A DNA stretch of 64,000 nt from Strongyloides papillosus (Eukaryota > Nematoda > Chromadorea > Rhabditida > Strongyloididae). The notes under the pieces are model-generated. The model was given only the letters and a program-made list of their open reading frames with translations. It was not told the DNA's origin and made no database searches. Shown one piece after another: positions 44,168 to 56,909 of the stretch. The stretch spans positions 186,001-250,000 of the forward strand of contig SRSI01000035.1 of assembly GCA_005656395.1 (NCBI GenBank). The letters run 5' to 3'. The number at the start of each line of letters is the position of its first letter. Within the stretch, counting starts at the first letter, position 1. The position numbers and the translations under genes are program-made.

Positions 44168-44359
44168 TCATTGCAGACGTTTATCTTTCTTAGCATCATC
44201 CTTATAATAAAAATATTTTTTTGGAAATGTCGGTGATTTCTTCATCCCATAAATATTATCAGAATCCTTTCTATTATATGCTCCCGCGCACACATTACAA
44301 AAACTTCTTTCATCATACATATTACGGCAATGTGTACACTGAATACTAGATTCCTTCAT
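44168..44359 (-). CDS. small Cys-rich zinc-ribbon-like protein
   Basis: Single frame, 63 residues, from an ATG 4 bp after an acceptor-like TATAG (5'UTR intron or trans-splice site). The N-terminal half has CTHCRNMYDERSFCNVCAG: two CxxC pairs twelve residues apart, the layout of a zinc ribbon. The C-terminal half is basic and aromatic (KKYFYYKDDAKKDKR). The first pair, QCTHCR, resembles QCRHCR in the Cys/His-rich protein just downstream, suggesting an old pair of paralogues. The function is unknown. Confidence 0.65.
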   Translation of the reverse strand: MKESSIQCTHCRNMYDERSFCNVCAGAYNRKDSDNIYGMKKSPTFPKKYFYYKDDAKKDKRLQ

Positions 44360-44649
44360 TTTTCTATATCAAAAATAAAAATAAATAACTTTTTTTTACT
44401 AAATGTAAAAAATATTGATAACAACCATATTTATAAGATAATTTTGGTAAAAAAATTTCATGACCTCGTCATGTCACCTGCATTTTTATTTTTAATTATA
44501 TGTTAATTAAATATTTAACTTACTTGTATAGGGTGAGCGAAAAAAATAGTAATCATTTGTGTTTGTTTTAAATTGATAAGAGATTATATATTTTTCATTG
44601 ATAATAAAGATTTTTATTTATAAAATAGGAAAAGACTAAAAAAAGGTGT

Positions 44650-45441
44650 TTAGTTAGGTGGATTGAATTCTCCGGAACGGAAGGCTTCTTTCATTTGATT
44701 TTGAACAGTAGCTAAATCAGCAACAGTTGAATTTTCATTCAAAGTTTTGAGTATTGTTAAGAATTTTTCATTATTAACAAGGTTACTAAGAGTTTCAAAA
44801 GCTTCACCAATAGATTTACGGTCATCATCAGTTAATTTAAGATATCCTTCAGCAAGTTTAACATTAGCTTGTACAATTTCACTTTCTGGGATTTCTGACA
44901 ACTTTACACCTTTGTATTGTGTATATTTTTGTTTCATAAAATCAACATACTCTTTTACAAATGATTTAACACCATCACTAACTTTTTGTCCTTTAGCAAT
45001 TAAGGTGTCATGGAGATTTTTAAATTTTTCTAATGTTTGTGGATCAATCTTTCTTATGGCTTCAATAGCAACATCTTTTGTAAATTTACTTCCCATCATT
45101 TTAGCTTTCATTCCAATATTAATGATAGCTTTCAAAATTTGCATTCGTTCCTTTGTATTTAACTAAATATAAATAATTAATTAAACATATTTTTTAAAGA
45201 GAAAAGTTACATTTTCATAAGTATCAATGATTTCTTTTGGAATAAAGGGACTGACACTTGAATTTTCTGTTTCAGCAACCATACCAAGAAATTCATCACT
45301 GAAATCTGGAATCATATTTGAGACAACATCGGGTGATACATCGGAGAATTTTGAAGCAACTTCATTTACAGTATCAACGACAACATCCTCAGCTTGGATC
45401 TTAGCAATAATCAAAATAAAGAAGAGAATAACAAATTTCAT
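44650..45441 (-). CDS. fatty-acid and retinol-binding (FAR-type) secreted protein
   Basis: Exons 45211-45441 and 44650-45162 are joined by a 48-nt GT-AG intron in phase 0, giving 247 residues. A signal peptide, MKFVILFFILIIAKIQA, is clear. The body is helical and charged, with the FAR-like order TLEKFKNLHDTLIAKGQKVS, VKSFVKEYVDFMKQ, VKLSEIPESEI, YLKLTDDDRKSIGEAF, NNEKFLTILKTL. FAR proteins are nematode-specific secreted carriers of fatty acids and retinol and may act at the host interface. At 247 residues it is longer than the usual 180-190; the extra length is an acidic N-terminal part and a C-terminal tail (TVADLATVQNQMKEAF). Family assignment is by pattern, so moderate. Confidence 0.75.
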
Positions 45442-46226
45442 TGTTTATTTGTATGGTAGTTAAGGCGGACTATATTTTTATCAATAAAATGTCCCATTTT
45501 ATATAGTCAAAAAAAGATTAAAGAGATTACCTTCTTTTGCTGATAATGATAAAAAAATTAAATATTTCTGGAGGATTAATAAGATAATCATAAAATCCCA
45601 AAGTTGTCCTCACCTCATTAAAATATTTCAAATGACACAAATGAGGTATTATTAATTATAAACTTATTATCATTGAACTTTAGTATCTTCAAATAATTTC
45701 AAGGATTAAATATTATTTAAAAAACTGATTAATATTTGTAAAGTTAAAAATTTTATAGTTATACTTTGATACTTCTACTACATCTTCATTAAAATTATTA
45801 TTTATAATCATATAACTATACTGTGAATAGACTATATTTTATAAATGATAAGATTAAAAATAAAGTAAGGTTAATGGTGAAATATATCAAAAAAGAAATT
45901 ATCGTGTTAATTAATTAAAACAATATCATTATATAATTACTAAATCAAAGGAAATACGTCTAATTTAATAATTAATTTAATCAATCATAAACAAATTTAT
46001 AAAAAAAGTTTTTAATCTTTTATTTTTCCAAAGCAAAAGGTTATTTGGTTAATGAAAATGTCTGAAATAAATAAGAAATAGAAGTGTTATAATAACTACA
46101 AATTATACAATGTCTAGGATATTATTTTTTTTTAATAAAAAAAATTATGAATAAAAAGTTAATGATTAGAGGAAATTTAATATATATACTGTCTCTTTTT
46201 TTTGTACAAAATATATAGAAATTTAT
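45442..46226. other. intergenic DNA between FAR-type gene and zinc-finger gene
   Basis: About 780 bp, AT-rich, no coding signal. It contains the 3' end of the zinc-finger transcript and the FAR-type promoter. Confidence 0.4.
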
Positions 46227-48055
46227 TCATATGTGCCAAGCTCCTGCTTCATTACCGTTTAATGTAATAGTACCCATTCCAACATTGGTAACAGGATAAT
46301 TAAATGGATGTAAAGGGTTCATATGAATACCATTATGTGTAATTAAACCATTTGAATGTGGTCCTGATACACTAAAACTTATTAAATCACTATCATTAAT
46401 ATTTGTATTTCCTGTACATAAAGCTGTTGTATGTTGATTTAGGTGAGTTAATGAATCTGAAAGTGAAATTCTTTGATTTCCTAATGATGCATTATAATTA
46501 GCTTGGGATATTAAAGATATATCTGGCATCGTCGTGTAATTCATGGATGATGTTGTTGTTAAATATTCTGATGTTGGTGGATTACTATAAAGTAATGAAG
46601 TGTCAATCTTAAAATAAATATTAAAATATTAAAATAAATACTGAAAAAGTATAAACTTACGGAATTTGCATAACCATTTATTAAATTACTTTGTAGTAAT
46701 AAATCATTATTCCCATTATTAGAAGCACCGTTATTATTATCATTATAATTATTTTCTAAGGAAATATTACTTTGGAGTGATGGTGTTTCTCCATTACTTG
46801 ATACAAGAGAATCCGATGTTCCATCAGTTGAACCAGTAACAGATAAGGCGGTTGATGTTTGTATATTATTATGTAAATTATCACTCCTATTATATTGTCC
46901 TATATCACTTCCATTTCTAATATTATTATTATTTTCAATATGAGTAAAAATTGATGTTGTCGGATTTATTGAACAATTATCAAAATTGTTATTTGTATTG
47001 TGTAATGAGTTGGAACTTTGGATTAAATTTGTTGTAAAATCAAAATCTCCAGGTGAATTTGTTGTTGCTAGTGAATTAATTATAAGATGGTTATTTGTTT
47101 GTGGTGATAACATTGTATGGATATTATGGTGTGAATCAAAAATATCTAGTGGATTAGGATGAGGAAAACGACTATTTGAAGCATAATGTAAAATACCATT
47201 ATTCATAGAATTATTATTTAAAAAACCATTAATAGGTTCATGGTGATGATTTACTGGTGATAATTCAATAATATTTGTACCAATATTTTCATCATTAAAA
47301 TTATTTCCCATCATCTTACATTGTTGTTTTCTACTATCTCTATTTTCATTTCCTATATTTTCTCGTGGACTGCCATTTTCTTTAACTGTTATATCATTAT
47401 TATTCTCTAAACTTCTATCACTAAAATTTTTCTTTGCTGCCGTTGCATAGGTAACATTTTTTAAATCATCCATATTTACTGTACTTTCGTTTTTACGCAT
47501 ATGCATCTCCTTATGGCACTTCAAACTATTCTTCCATTTAAATCTCATATTACATACTGTACAGACAAACGGTTTATTATCACTGTGAATTCTTTTATGA
47601 TTCCATAATGTACTTCTTCTATTAAAACGTGATTTACATATATCACATTGAAATGGCTTCTCACCAGTATGTGAATTTTGATGTTCCTCCAATTCCATTT
47701 TAGATCCAAATTTAGATACACATAAATTACAGGGATATGGTCTTTTCCTATCTATAGAGTTTATTTTAATAATTCCATTTTTTATATTATTTATACTATT
47801 ATTAGTGATAGGTAATTGAGAATGAACTGGAGATGTTGAGGAAGCAGATGTGGTGGTGTTATTGGCAGTAGGTGATGATGGATTGGAAAGAGATAATTTT
47901 ATAGATTCATTAGGTGAACTACTATTATTAAAGACGGAAACTGATGGACTAGTGGTAGGAGGATCTTCAGTTTCAGTTTTTATTATGAGATCATTACTAA
48001 AGATTGTTGGTAATACAGTACTTGTGGCAAGCTGATGTTGGACTTCCATTTTCAT
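46227..48055 (-). CDS. C2H2 zinc-finger transcription factor (three fingers)
   Basis: Exons 46661-48055 and 46227-46607 are separated by a 53-nt GT-AG intron in phase 0; 591 residues. Three tandem Kruppel-type fingers lie near residues 107-185: YPCNLCVSKFGSKMELEEHQ, FQCDICKSRFNRRSTLWNHK and FVCTVCNMRFKWKNSLKCHK, with the classic linker HTGEKPF between fingers 1 and 2 and a variant HSDNKPF next. The N-terminal region is Ser/Thr/Pro-rich; the long C-terminal region is Asn/Ser-rich low complexity. The ATG lies 6 bp after an acceptor-like TTTTAG, so a 5'UTR intron or trans-splicing is likely. It should be nuclear and bind DNA. I cannot name the orthologue. The large gene-free upstream interval fits a developmentally regulated gene. 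Confidence 0.9.
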
Positions 48056-51000
48056 TGGAGTCTAAAATAAATATACATATATTATTATTATTTTTTTTAT
48101 AAATTAATAATAATGCTAATGTAGTGATACAAAGTAAATTTAACGTTTTATTTTAGTAATAAAATATTTATAAGGTATGAAATACTATTTAAAAGAGAAA
48201 TTAGTAAACATTAATAAAAAAAATTATTTATAAAACAATATGACGGGAGCTTACCAATATATTATATTTTATAAAAGTAATTAATGATGTATATAGAATC
48301 TTCCTTAAATTTTCAATTTATTTTTACTAAATAGTTGAATTATTTTTTTCTCCGTTAAAAGTACATTATATTTTAATTATCGTACATTATTGTATGTTTA
48401 ATTAATAGTTCTTTCAATACCAAAAAAATATTTGGTTTGATTTTAAGGTGATATTATAATAAGCAATAAGAAGTTAATAATTTTTAGATCAAGAAAAAGA
48501 TCATGATAAAGCTATTATATTTATATGGAAGATTGTTAAGGAAAGATGGTGGTAGGAAAAAATTTGATTGATGTGATGTAGTATTGGGTAAAGACGAAAA
48601 AGAAATATGGATACAATTGGACGATTTAAATGATGGTTGGTATGAAAAATTTACAAACAAGATTCTTGGCAAGGTAATATTTTGTTGCGAGAATAAAATA
48701 TATACCATGTTAATGTTTATTAAAAGGAGAAGAAAGAGTAAGTATCAAACACATATATTAATATATGGAGAGGTTATCAAAAAGTTCACTATTAAAGGGT
48801 TAATAGAAGCAACTCATTAATTATAGTTACATTCTCTTGAATCACTTTTTCTATTGAAAGTATAATTTTATACTTGTTTTATCTATATCGTTCCAAACCG
48901 TTTACACACATTTGCAAACATTTTTTTAATTATCATTTGTAGGAAAGACAAATGATAACCTCTGACAATGACAATCACCATATTTGTAAAGAGATAGATG
49001 GTGAACGGCAAAAAATTACCGAAAATATGTACTTTCATTTTTATCATTAAATGGTTTGTCGTGAACGAGTTTTTAAGAAAAATGTGTATCAGATAAATAT
49101 GATGCGGGAAAGTATGTTTTAGTAAAACTTTTTCTTACTTAATTAATGGTGAATAAAGTTTTTGAAATATAATTTAAAGGTTACTACCAAACATTACCTA
49201 TCTATATATTTTTTAACTATTATTATTTTTAAATTCAATTAATTATATTAAAAATTAAAACTATATTTAATTTACCTAGAGATTAAATAAAAAAATAATA
49301 TAATAATAATGGTATTTTTTTAATAAAAAAATGAACTGTGGTTACAAAGTACAGTATCTAGGTATATTTGTATATAAGAGAAATAAAAATATTATTATAA
49401 AAATAAAATAAATAATGACTTTGATAAAAATTTATAGTTTGAATATCTTTAATGATAATTTCAAGGAAACAAAATAATCATTATCATCTAAGATGTTAGA
49501 GTTTTTGACTACACTTTCGTAACAGTTGCCATATCTCATCCGCTTTTCAATAGTTAAAAGCATCAAAAAGAATGAATCTCTATAATATTAAGAAAAGTAT
49601 TTTGTGATGATGTCTGGTCACATCTACATACATAAATTCTCATTAACAGGGCACGTAGTATTTTGGATAAGCTTTTTGAAAAGGACAATTCACAATTGAT
49701 AAATGAATAAGGTCTAACTACCTGTTGAGGTATTTATTTTTAGAGAAAGATAGAGAATGGAAGTAAAATGATTAGCCATATTGTCTTTTATCAAGTTGTT
49801 TGGGAGAGTAGATAAGGTAGGAAGATAAAATATATCGATACTTCTACTTTTTGATGGATTGTCCTACGTTCAAATGTGATATCAAGTATCAAAGGCATTT
49901 GGTAGTAAGGTAAATGAAATAATTTTATACTCAAAGTACAAATTTACTTATATCTTTATCTTTTTAAATATATATTAACTTTTTTTGCCACTATGATAAC
50001 ATCTTGGATAAAATCGAAAAAAAATGATAAAAACTTATCATTTTTTCCCATTAAAAAACTTTACAATAAATAAATTATCTAGAATTAATAAGTTATCATG
50101 ATAGAAAATAGGTAGATTATTAACTATGTAAATTTTTGTGATTTAAAAGTATATAAAAGATAGAAAGAAAATGACAAAATCTTGATTTATCAAAATATTG
50201 AAACATAATGTTGATATCAGGGTAATTTAAACAAAATATCCTATCTCATTTTTATTATGATATAGAAAGACATTTTTTTAGATACAAGTTTAATTGAAAC
50301 ATATATCTTAATATTCTATTCTGTCTATATCTCACTTATCACTATCATTTGAAAAGGTTAATTTTTAAAAAATAGTCAATGACTGATAATTTGCAACATC
50401 TTTTATATTTCTATGAATATTTTTGTCAGTAAGAAAAATGAAGACAAGGAGATACATTTTTGTTACACTATAAATAAAATAATTTTTGTTAAATACACTC
50501 TTAAAACCTAGTAATTTATTGTTTTTATGTTTTTTGGAGAGAGAAGGTAAAAATGTTGCAAATTTTTTTATGACCATATTATATATACATTCTACGAAGT
50601 GATAACTTTTTTTTAGAAATAAATTTTATTATTATGTAGTTGTAAAAATAGGATTATAGAGTTAATTAATGGAGAAACAAAAGATATATAGCGTGTGGTT
50701 AGATGGAAAGATAAGTGTGATAAAATTCAAGATATAATATGTTAACAATAATATATTGGGCGTGGTTAGAAACATTCTAAATTGCATAACTTTTCTTCCT
50801 TCAAACTTTTAATAATGGATTAAAAAATTATACCAAAAATTAATTCTTTCATTTAATATTTTAAATAAAAATTAAATTATCGTTTAATTAAAAAAAGCTT
50901 AAAAATTAATTAAAAATTATAAAACGTGTATATTATTAAGATGTTTTTATTTATATGATTAAATTTATATCTTAATAATATATTAGGACTTTCTGAAAAG

Positions 51001-54000
51001 CTTCCGCCTTACCAGAAGAAGGAACAAATCTTTTTATAGTTGTGTCCGGTCAAAAGGAGTATGAATCCTGATTACGTGTTACTTCCTTTATATAACAATT
51101 TCCTGCTCTAAAAGTAATTAATAGCTAATATCTTAATAAAAATACCGTCTCATTCCTCAACCTTTGAACAGGCGTATCTTAATCTGGCGATAGAAAAATA
51201 TTATCAGATAAATCTAAATTTGAGCTGTCAAGATAAGTAAAGTAATGAGTTAGCAGATAAATTTTGTACATTATTCTTTATTCTTCTGTTTAATATTGAC
51301 ATCCGACATTTTTATTAGACTCCTGTTAACAAAAAAGACATAAAGAGGTATAACGGTAGTAAATAAATTAGGCATTCCAGAACAGAAGAGGTATTGGATG
51401 ACAGAAGGCGTTTTTAAGAGGATAAAAGTAAAATTAAAGAACGATAAGTAATGATAATGTCAGGAATGGAAAGTTTATAAAATTAATAATATCGCTTAAA
51501 CTTTTGATCAATTGTTAGATCAAATACTGTTAACTCTTAATTATCTAATTAATTTAAATAATTAATTTTTTTGCCTTTTTATCTTTTTAATGGCTTGGTG
51601 ATAATAAATTTTTAGTTGTCTATAAGAAAATAATAAACGTTATGGTAAATATAAAAACTAAAGTTCTTATTTACATTATTCAATGAATTAAAATGATTTT
51701 CAAACATTTTAATTTGAATAAAATATGATGTTGATATAACTTTTTTAATAATTTATTATGGTTCATTGAACTTTTGAAACTTTGCCACATATTCTATGTT
51801 TTATACGAAAAACAGGTTTATACACTTAAATGGTATTTGGGAATGGAACCAAGTTAAGATAAAAATGAAGCGCAAGTAGTCATATTTGTTTTTATTTTTA
51901 ATATGTTGTATACTTATCTATCTATCTCTCTCTTTACGTGTATAAATTTATATTATATATAATCATTTAAGAATGAAAGCATATAAAAATTTGATATTTT
52001 CAAAGCTTTTTGCGCAATATTTTTAATCAGGGGTTTAAATTTTTCCGTAGATTTTAAATGTAAAAAAAGATGATCGCAATATGAGGGAGGGTGATTGAAA
52101 TGCTGTAGGTCATTTAGGGTATCATAAATTAATTGCTTTTAGATTAGGAAATTAATTAATTATACTTTTAATCGTTGGAAATATCATGTACACAGTTTTT
52201 ATTGGATCAAAAATTTTTAAGTAAAAATATTTTTTGTCCTCTAAATAATCTATAAACTTTCTAAATAACCAAAAATAAACTACGAATAAAAAAAGAGGAA
52301 GTAAAAAAAATTTAATTTTTTTTAAATATTTACTGTTATTGTTACCAACGTGATCATAGATTTATAATATTAAATAATATATATTTTTTATATTTACTTC
52401 ATTAACAACAATTAATAAATTCTATTAGATTTTTATATCCGTTTTTTTGTTATTACAATAATTTTTTTAAAAAACAATAAAAATATATATTTTATATTTA
52501 TACTACGACTTTTAAATATTAAAAATTATAGAAAAAAATAATTATTTCGTAAAATAAAATTATAATAACTAATTTCAATCAGAAAACATATCATAATAAC
52601 TGTTATTATATAAAAGTAAAAAGTGGAAAATTATATAGAAACAGTTAGAAACACAAAAAGCCACATTAATGATTAATAATCATTTTTATTATTTATCACT
52701 ATATCTATGATCTTCAATATCATTTATATATATATATATATATTGATAAAAGCAATATTTATGTATTGTGAATGTTTCATCTAAAGATACAAGTTATTGT
52801 GAAAATTAAAAAAATTTTTACAGCATCTTATAATATACATAATTTAAAGAATATTAAGAAATATTTTTGATTTACTGAATTGATAAAAATATTCTAAGAT
52901 CGGATTAAGGGGAATATGAATAAAAATACAAAATCCAGTGTTTATAAATGAAGTGATTCATTTTTTGTCCTGTAAATACTAAAACTCTAATATCATAAAC
53001 ATCTTTTTTATTAGATGAATATAATAAATTATACCATTATATAATGATTAGTTAAAAGATTATAGTCTATTTGGGAATGAAAAGTTATTAACAATTCAAA
53101 TAAAGTATTTTTTATCTTTTTATAAACAAACTTTTGTGCCATCGCAGTGATAGTGAAGAAATTAGAGATAAATATTATAACGATGATCATCATTTTAATG
53201 ATAACTTTTTTAGCCTGGATAGATAACAAATTTTATTAGACAATTGAAGAAGCAATTAATTATATAATAGGGAAAGTTATTATTTAAATTTTGAAAAGTT
53301 GAATTCAGAAATGTAGAAAATTAAGGATATATATACACTTATTATGACATTTTTTTCACATGATTATGATTAATTTTGCACTTTTGTAATTATAATTAAA
53401 TCTATTTTTTACTTTTGTTCTAATACCTAATTGAATATCTATTTTTGAATTGTATTAAAAAATTTATATAATTATAAAGTATGGCACATGGATACAGGTA
53501 ATATAGTTTTAATTACATTAGAAATACAAGCACTTTATATTTTATAGTCTACATTTTGATTTTAAAAAAAGTCTATTTTAAGTTGAGGTATTTTTTTTCT
53601 ATGTAGTTTATTCTCTATAATGTTATATAGTTTTAAAGTTATGGTAAAAAAATTTATTTGTAGGAATGATAATATTTATCAAATTAATTTTGAAAATTAT
53701 TAAACTATATGTTTTAAATTTACATGTTAGAAATTCTAATTTTTTTGGAAAGTGCTATGATAATTTAATTAATCTAAATATAATTTATAGGTACTCAGAA
53801 TGCACTTTCAAAAAGGTTAAAAATAAATGATAAGATCCCTTTTATTTCTTCTTTTTGGTATCTTTATAAATGATAAAGTAATAAATGGCTATAAAAATAA
53901 CATCAAACTTGATGTGACATAAGTATAAAGATATTTTTAAAAAAATATTTCCATTTGTGAGTCATCACAATTTAATTCACCTTTTAAAAATACTTGTTTT

Positions 54001-54373
54001 ATACTACTTAAACTTTATCAAACAAAATCCATTTTTCTTCATGACTAATGTAAAATGAAGTCTTTTTTGAATGATAAAAGTATACCTAGAAAAAGTAAGA
54101 TAACACACCTCATGTATCATTTATAATTTCATCTATCATATGTTAGATAGAAAAAAAAGTTTTATTATGTAGACATATCTATGAAATATATCTTAAATTT
54201 TGTCTAATTAAAGAAACTAGTCATCAGGGACACTCGTTCAATGAAGCTATATCATATTATGTTTATAATCTTATATAGCAGGTAAAAATAAAATTTTTCC
54301 ATAAGTTATTTTTACATTTCTCCTTTAAATTTAATGTTTCTACTTCTTTATGATATTTTGAATATCAAATAAA
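48056..54373. other. 6.3-kb gene-free interval
   Basis: The longest stretch without a gene in the window, between two divergent genes (zinc finger on minus, DB module on plus). Open frames here are short and low complexity. There is no terminal repeat or transposase. It includes several less AT-rich islands (about 48950-49080, 49490-49750, 51000-51180, 51300-51460) that could be regulatory DNA or non-coding exons. I cannot assign any motif. Confidence 0.4.
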
Positions 54374-55729
54374 ATGACAAACTATACTATCATTAAATTA
54401 ATCTTTTCTATATTATTAATAGTTAATGTATATTATATAAAAAATATTGAGTGTCAGATAAATCCTATTGTCATCACAAATGACTTCTCCTGCCAAAGAT
54501 TTCATGAATCATTTTGTTGTACAGATCGAGTAAAAAAAAGTTGTCCTGAGAAGTGTGCCACTGTCGCCTGTCCCTATAATGTCAAGAAAGAGGACCTCTC
54601 TCAACTAACAAATGGACATTTAAATAATTATAATAAATTAATTGGATCTCAAAATATTAATCAAGTTCAAAAAAGTAAGCAATAAATTATTATTACTTTT
54701 ATACTTTTTAAAATATCATTTTTATTTACTTTCTCTTATAAAACTTGATATATTATAGATTTTAATAAGAGGATTGACAATTTATTTATCGTTGATGGGA
54801 CAGCAGAAGTTTTTAATAAAGATAAAAATATTCCAGTATTTGAGAAAAATGTCAATTCAATTAATGAAAAAGGTTTCCCAACTCTAATCCCTATTACACC
54901 TCATGGAAAGAATATCCAAAAAGTATTAACAACGACGAAACCACCAACAACAAAAATTTTTACACTTTTTCCTACCTTACCTAGTATTTTTACTCCATTT
55001 ACCTTACCAAATATCCTTCCAACGACAACTAAATCACCATTAATAAAAAAGAATAAAGATAAACCAAAAAATGGTAATAGTAATAATAAAAAATTGAATA
55101 AAAAAAGGAAAAATAAAAATAAAGTTATAAAACCACCAAGTGAATTACTCCATATAGATGAGAGTGATGTAGATTACGAAGTTATTCCTGAGACAATTCA
55201 TCTACCAGAATCATTTAATATCTCAACAAGTGATAGTAGTAGGACAACAATCTCAGTAATACACACCACTACTACTGATAACCCAACTATACCTTCAACT
55301 CCACCTGAAATGATAAAATTAACTAGAGGTATAGACTGCGGTCTGGCACCTAATTGGAGACCATGCATTTCAATGTCTGAAGCTAATTTACGTCTCTCAA
55401 CCTGTTGTAAAAATAAAAATATGCCAGTTGGATGTCAGGAGTTATGTCGGTATGATGTTACAGAGGAAGAAGTTAAACGAGCACTTAATACCGGAAAATG
55501 TTCTCTATTAAATGTAGCACCATTTTTGGAGTGTGCAGCGGATAGAAAAGATAATATTAATTGTTGTAAATCAAAAAATATTGCTGGTAAAAGTGGACCA
55601 CAATGTGAGGTGTTTTGTTCAGCCAATAAACCAGGACCAAATCCTTATGGGATTTTAGGGATACAACATATTGTTTGTGGGCAAACTATGTATGATTTAT
55701 TACAATGCCATCTTAGTGGTTTGGATTAA
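54374..55729 (+). CDS. secreted DB-module protein
   Basis: Exons 54374-54674 and 54759-55729 are joined by an 84-nt GT-AG intron in phase 1; 423 residues. A signal peptide precedes ECQINP. A first Cys cluster follows (SCQRFHESFCCTDRVKKSC, PEKCATVACPYN), then a long Thr/Pro- and Lys-rich linker (about residues 100-290). At the C-terminus is a full DB module: LSTCCKNKNMPVGCQELCRY, ECAADRKDNINCCKSKNI, GPQCEVFCSANKPG, HIVCGQTMYDLLQC. DB modules occur in secreted nematode proteins of mostly unknown function. The first cluster looks like half of another module. The linker is a likely O-glycosylation region. It should be an extracellular or cuticle-associated protein. Confidence 0.88.
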
Positions 55730-55989
55730 GAAAAACTAAAGTTTTTTTGTTGTTGTCTTTTTAATAATTGTATTTATGTCATTAAATTTAGAAAGTGGAA
55801 ATATATTTTTAGTGTATATATAATTAAAATTAGTATATGATCACAGAATTGTATAGTTTAGTCTTGTCTTATTTACAATTATTTATTAATGTTTAAAAAT
55901 GTTTTAACATTGATAAGGAATAAATCATTCATAGTATATATTGACTATATAAAGTAGTTTATTATATTTTTTCTATACATATTCGTAAG

Positions 55990-56909
55990 ATGTCTTCATT
56001 TGATGGAAAAGTTGTAATAATAACAGGTAAATATTGATTCTATAACATACGAATTCATTTAATTTCCAGGTGGTAGTATTGGAATTGGGAAAGCAATAGC
56101 ATTTGAGTATGCTAAAAAGAATGCAAAAATTGTAGTGGTAGCCAGGAATTTGGATGCACTTACCAATACACGTAATCAATTTATTTCTAGTGGTATAAAT
56201 GAAGAAAATATTCTAATAATTTCTGTTGATGTCTCTGATGAGGATGCTGCAAAAATTATTGTTAAAAAAACAATAGAAAAATATGGAAAACTAGATATTT
56301 TAATAAATAATGCTGGTGTTAATGGAAAACCAGGGATATCAGATTTTTATTCAATGGAATTGTATGATTATATCAATAATATTAATGTTCGTGGTGTTAT
56401 TAGATTAACTGAAGAAGCTATACCATATTTGGTTAAAGCGAAAGGAAATATTGTCAATATTAGTAGTATTGGTTCAATAGTACCTGTAAATAATTACTTG
56501 ACACGCATAATTATTGTTTATTTATTTTTTTCAGTTGCGTACATCATTATATTATAGTATGTCAAAAGCATCAATTGACATTTATACTCAAGGATTAGCA
56601 GGAAGGCTTTCACATAAGGGTGTACGAGTAAATTCAATTAATCCTGGTTTTGTTGAAACATCCATTTTTACAAAAGGTCCTGCTCAACAAGGAAGTAATA
56701 TTAGTGCTGATGAGATGATAGAAAAAATGAAACCGATGGTCACAGATAAGGTACCACTTAAACGTTTTGCTAAACCAGAAGAAGTTGCAAAATTTGTATT
56801 GTTCATTTCAAGTGATGATGCATCTTATTGTACCGGAGGTAATTATCTCATTGACGGTGGTATAAAAATTTTTCCTTCGTCACTTAAGAATTTAAACTTT
56901 AAACTATAA
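55990..56909 (+). CDS. short-chain dehydrogenase/reductase (SDR)
   Basis: Three exons, 55990-56026, 56070-56485 and 56535-56909, with 43- and 49-nt GT-AG introns; 275 residues. The Rossmann motif VIITGGSIGIGKA (residues 9-21) binds the nucleotide cofactor. Structural NNAG is at 92-95, the catalytic Ser region NISSIGS at 142-148, and YxxxK as Y158-S-M-S-K162. NPGFVET and the C-terminal DASYCTGGNYLIDGG are classical-SDR signatures. There is no signal peptide or membrane segment, so it is probably cytosolic, oxidising or reducing an alcohol/ketone with NAD(P). The substrate cannot be told from sequence. It lies 260 bp after the DB gene on the same strand. Confidence 0.92.

Noticed and set aside
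48484..48820. Overlapping open frames on both strands upstream of the zinc-finger gene
   Set aside because: Short, no splice support, no family; more likely regulatory or neutral DNA.
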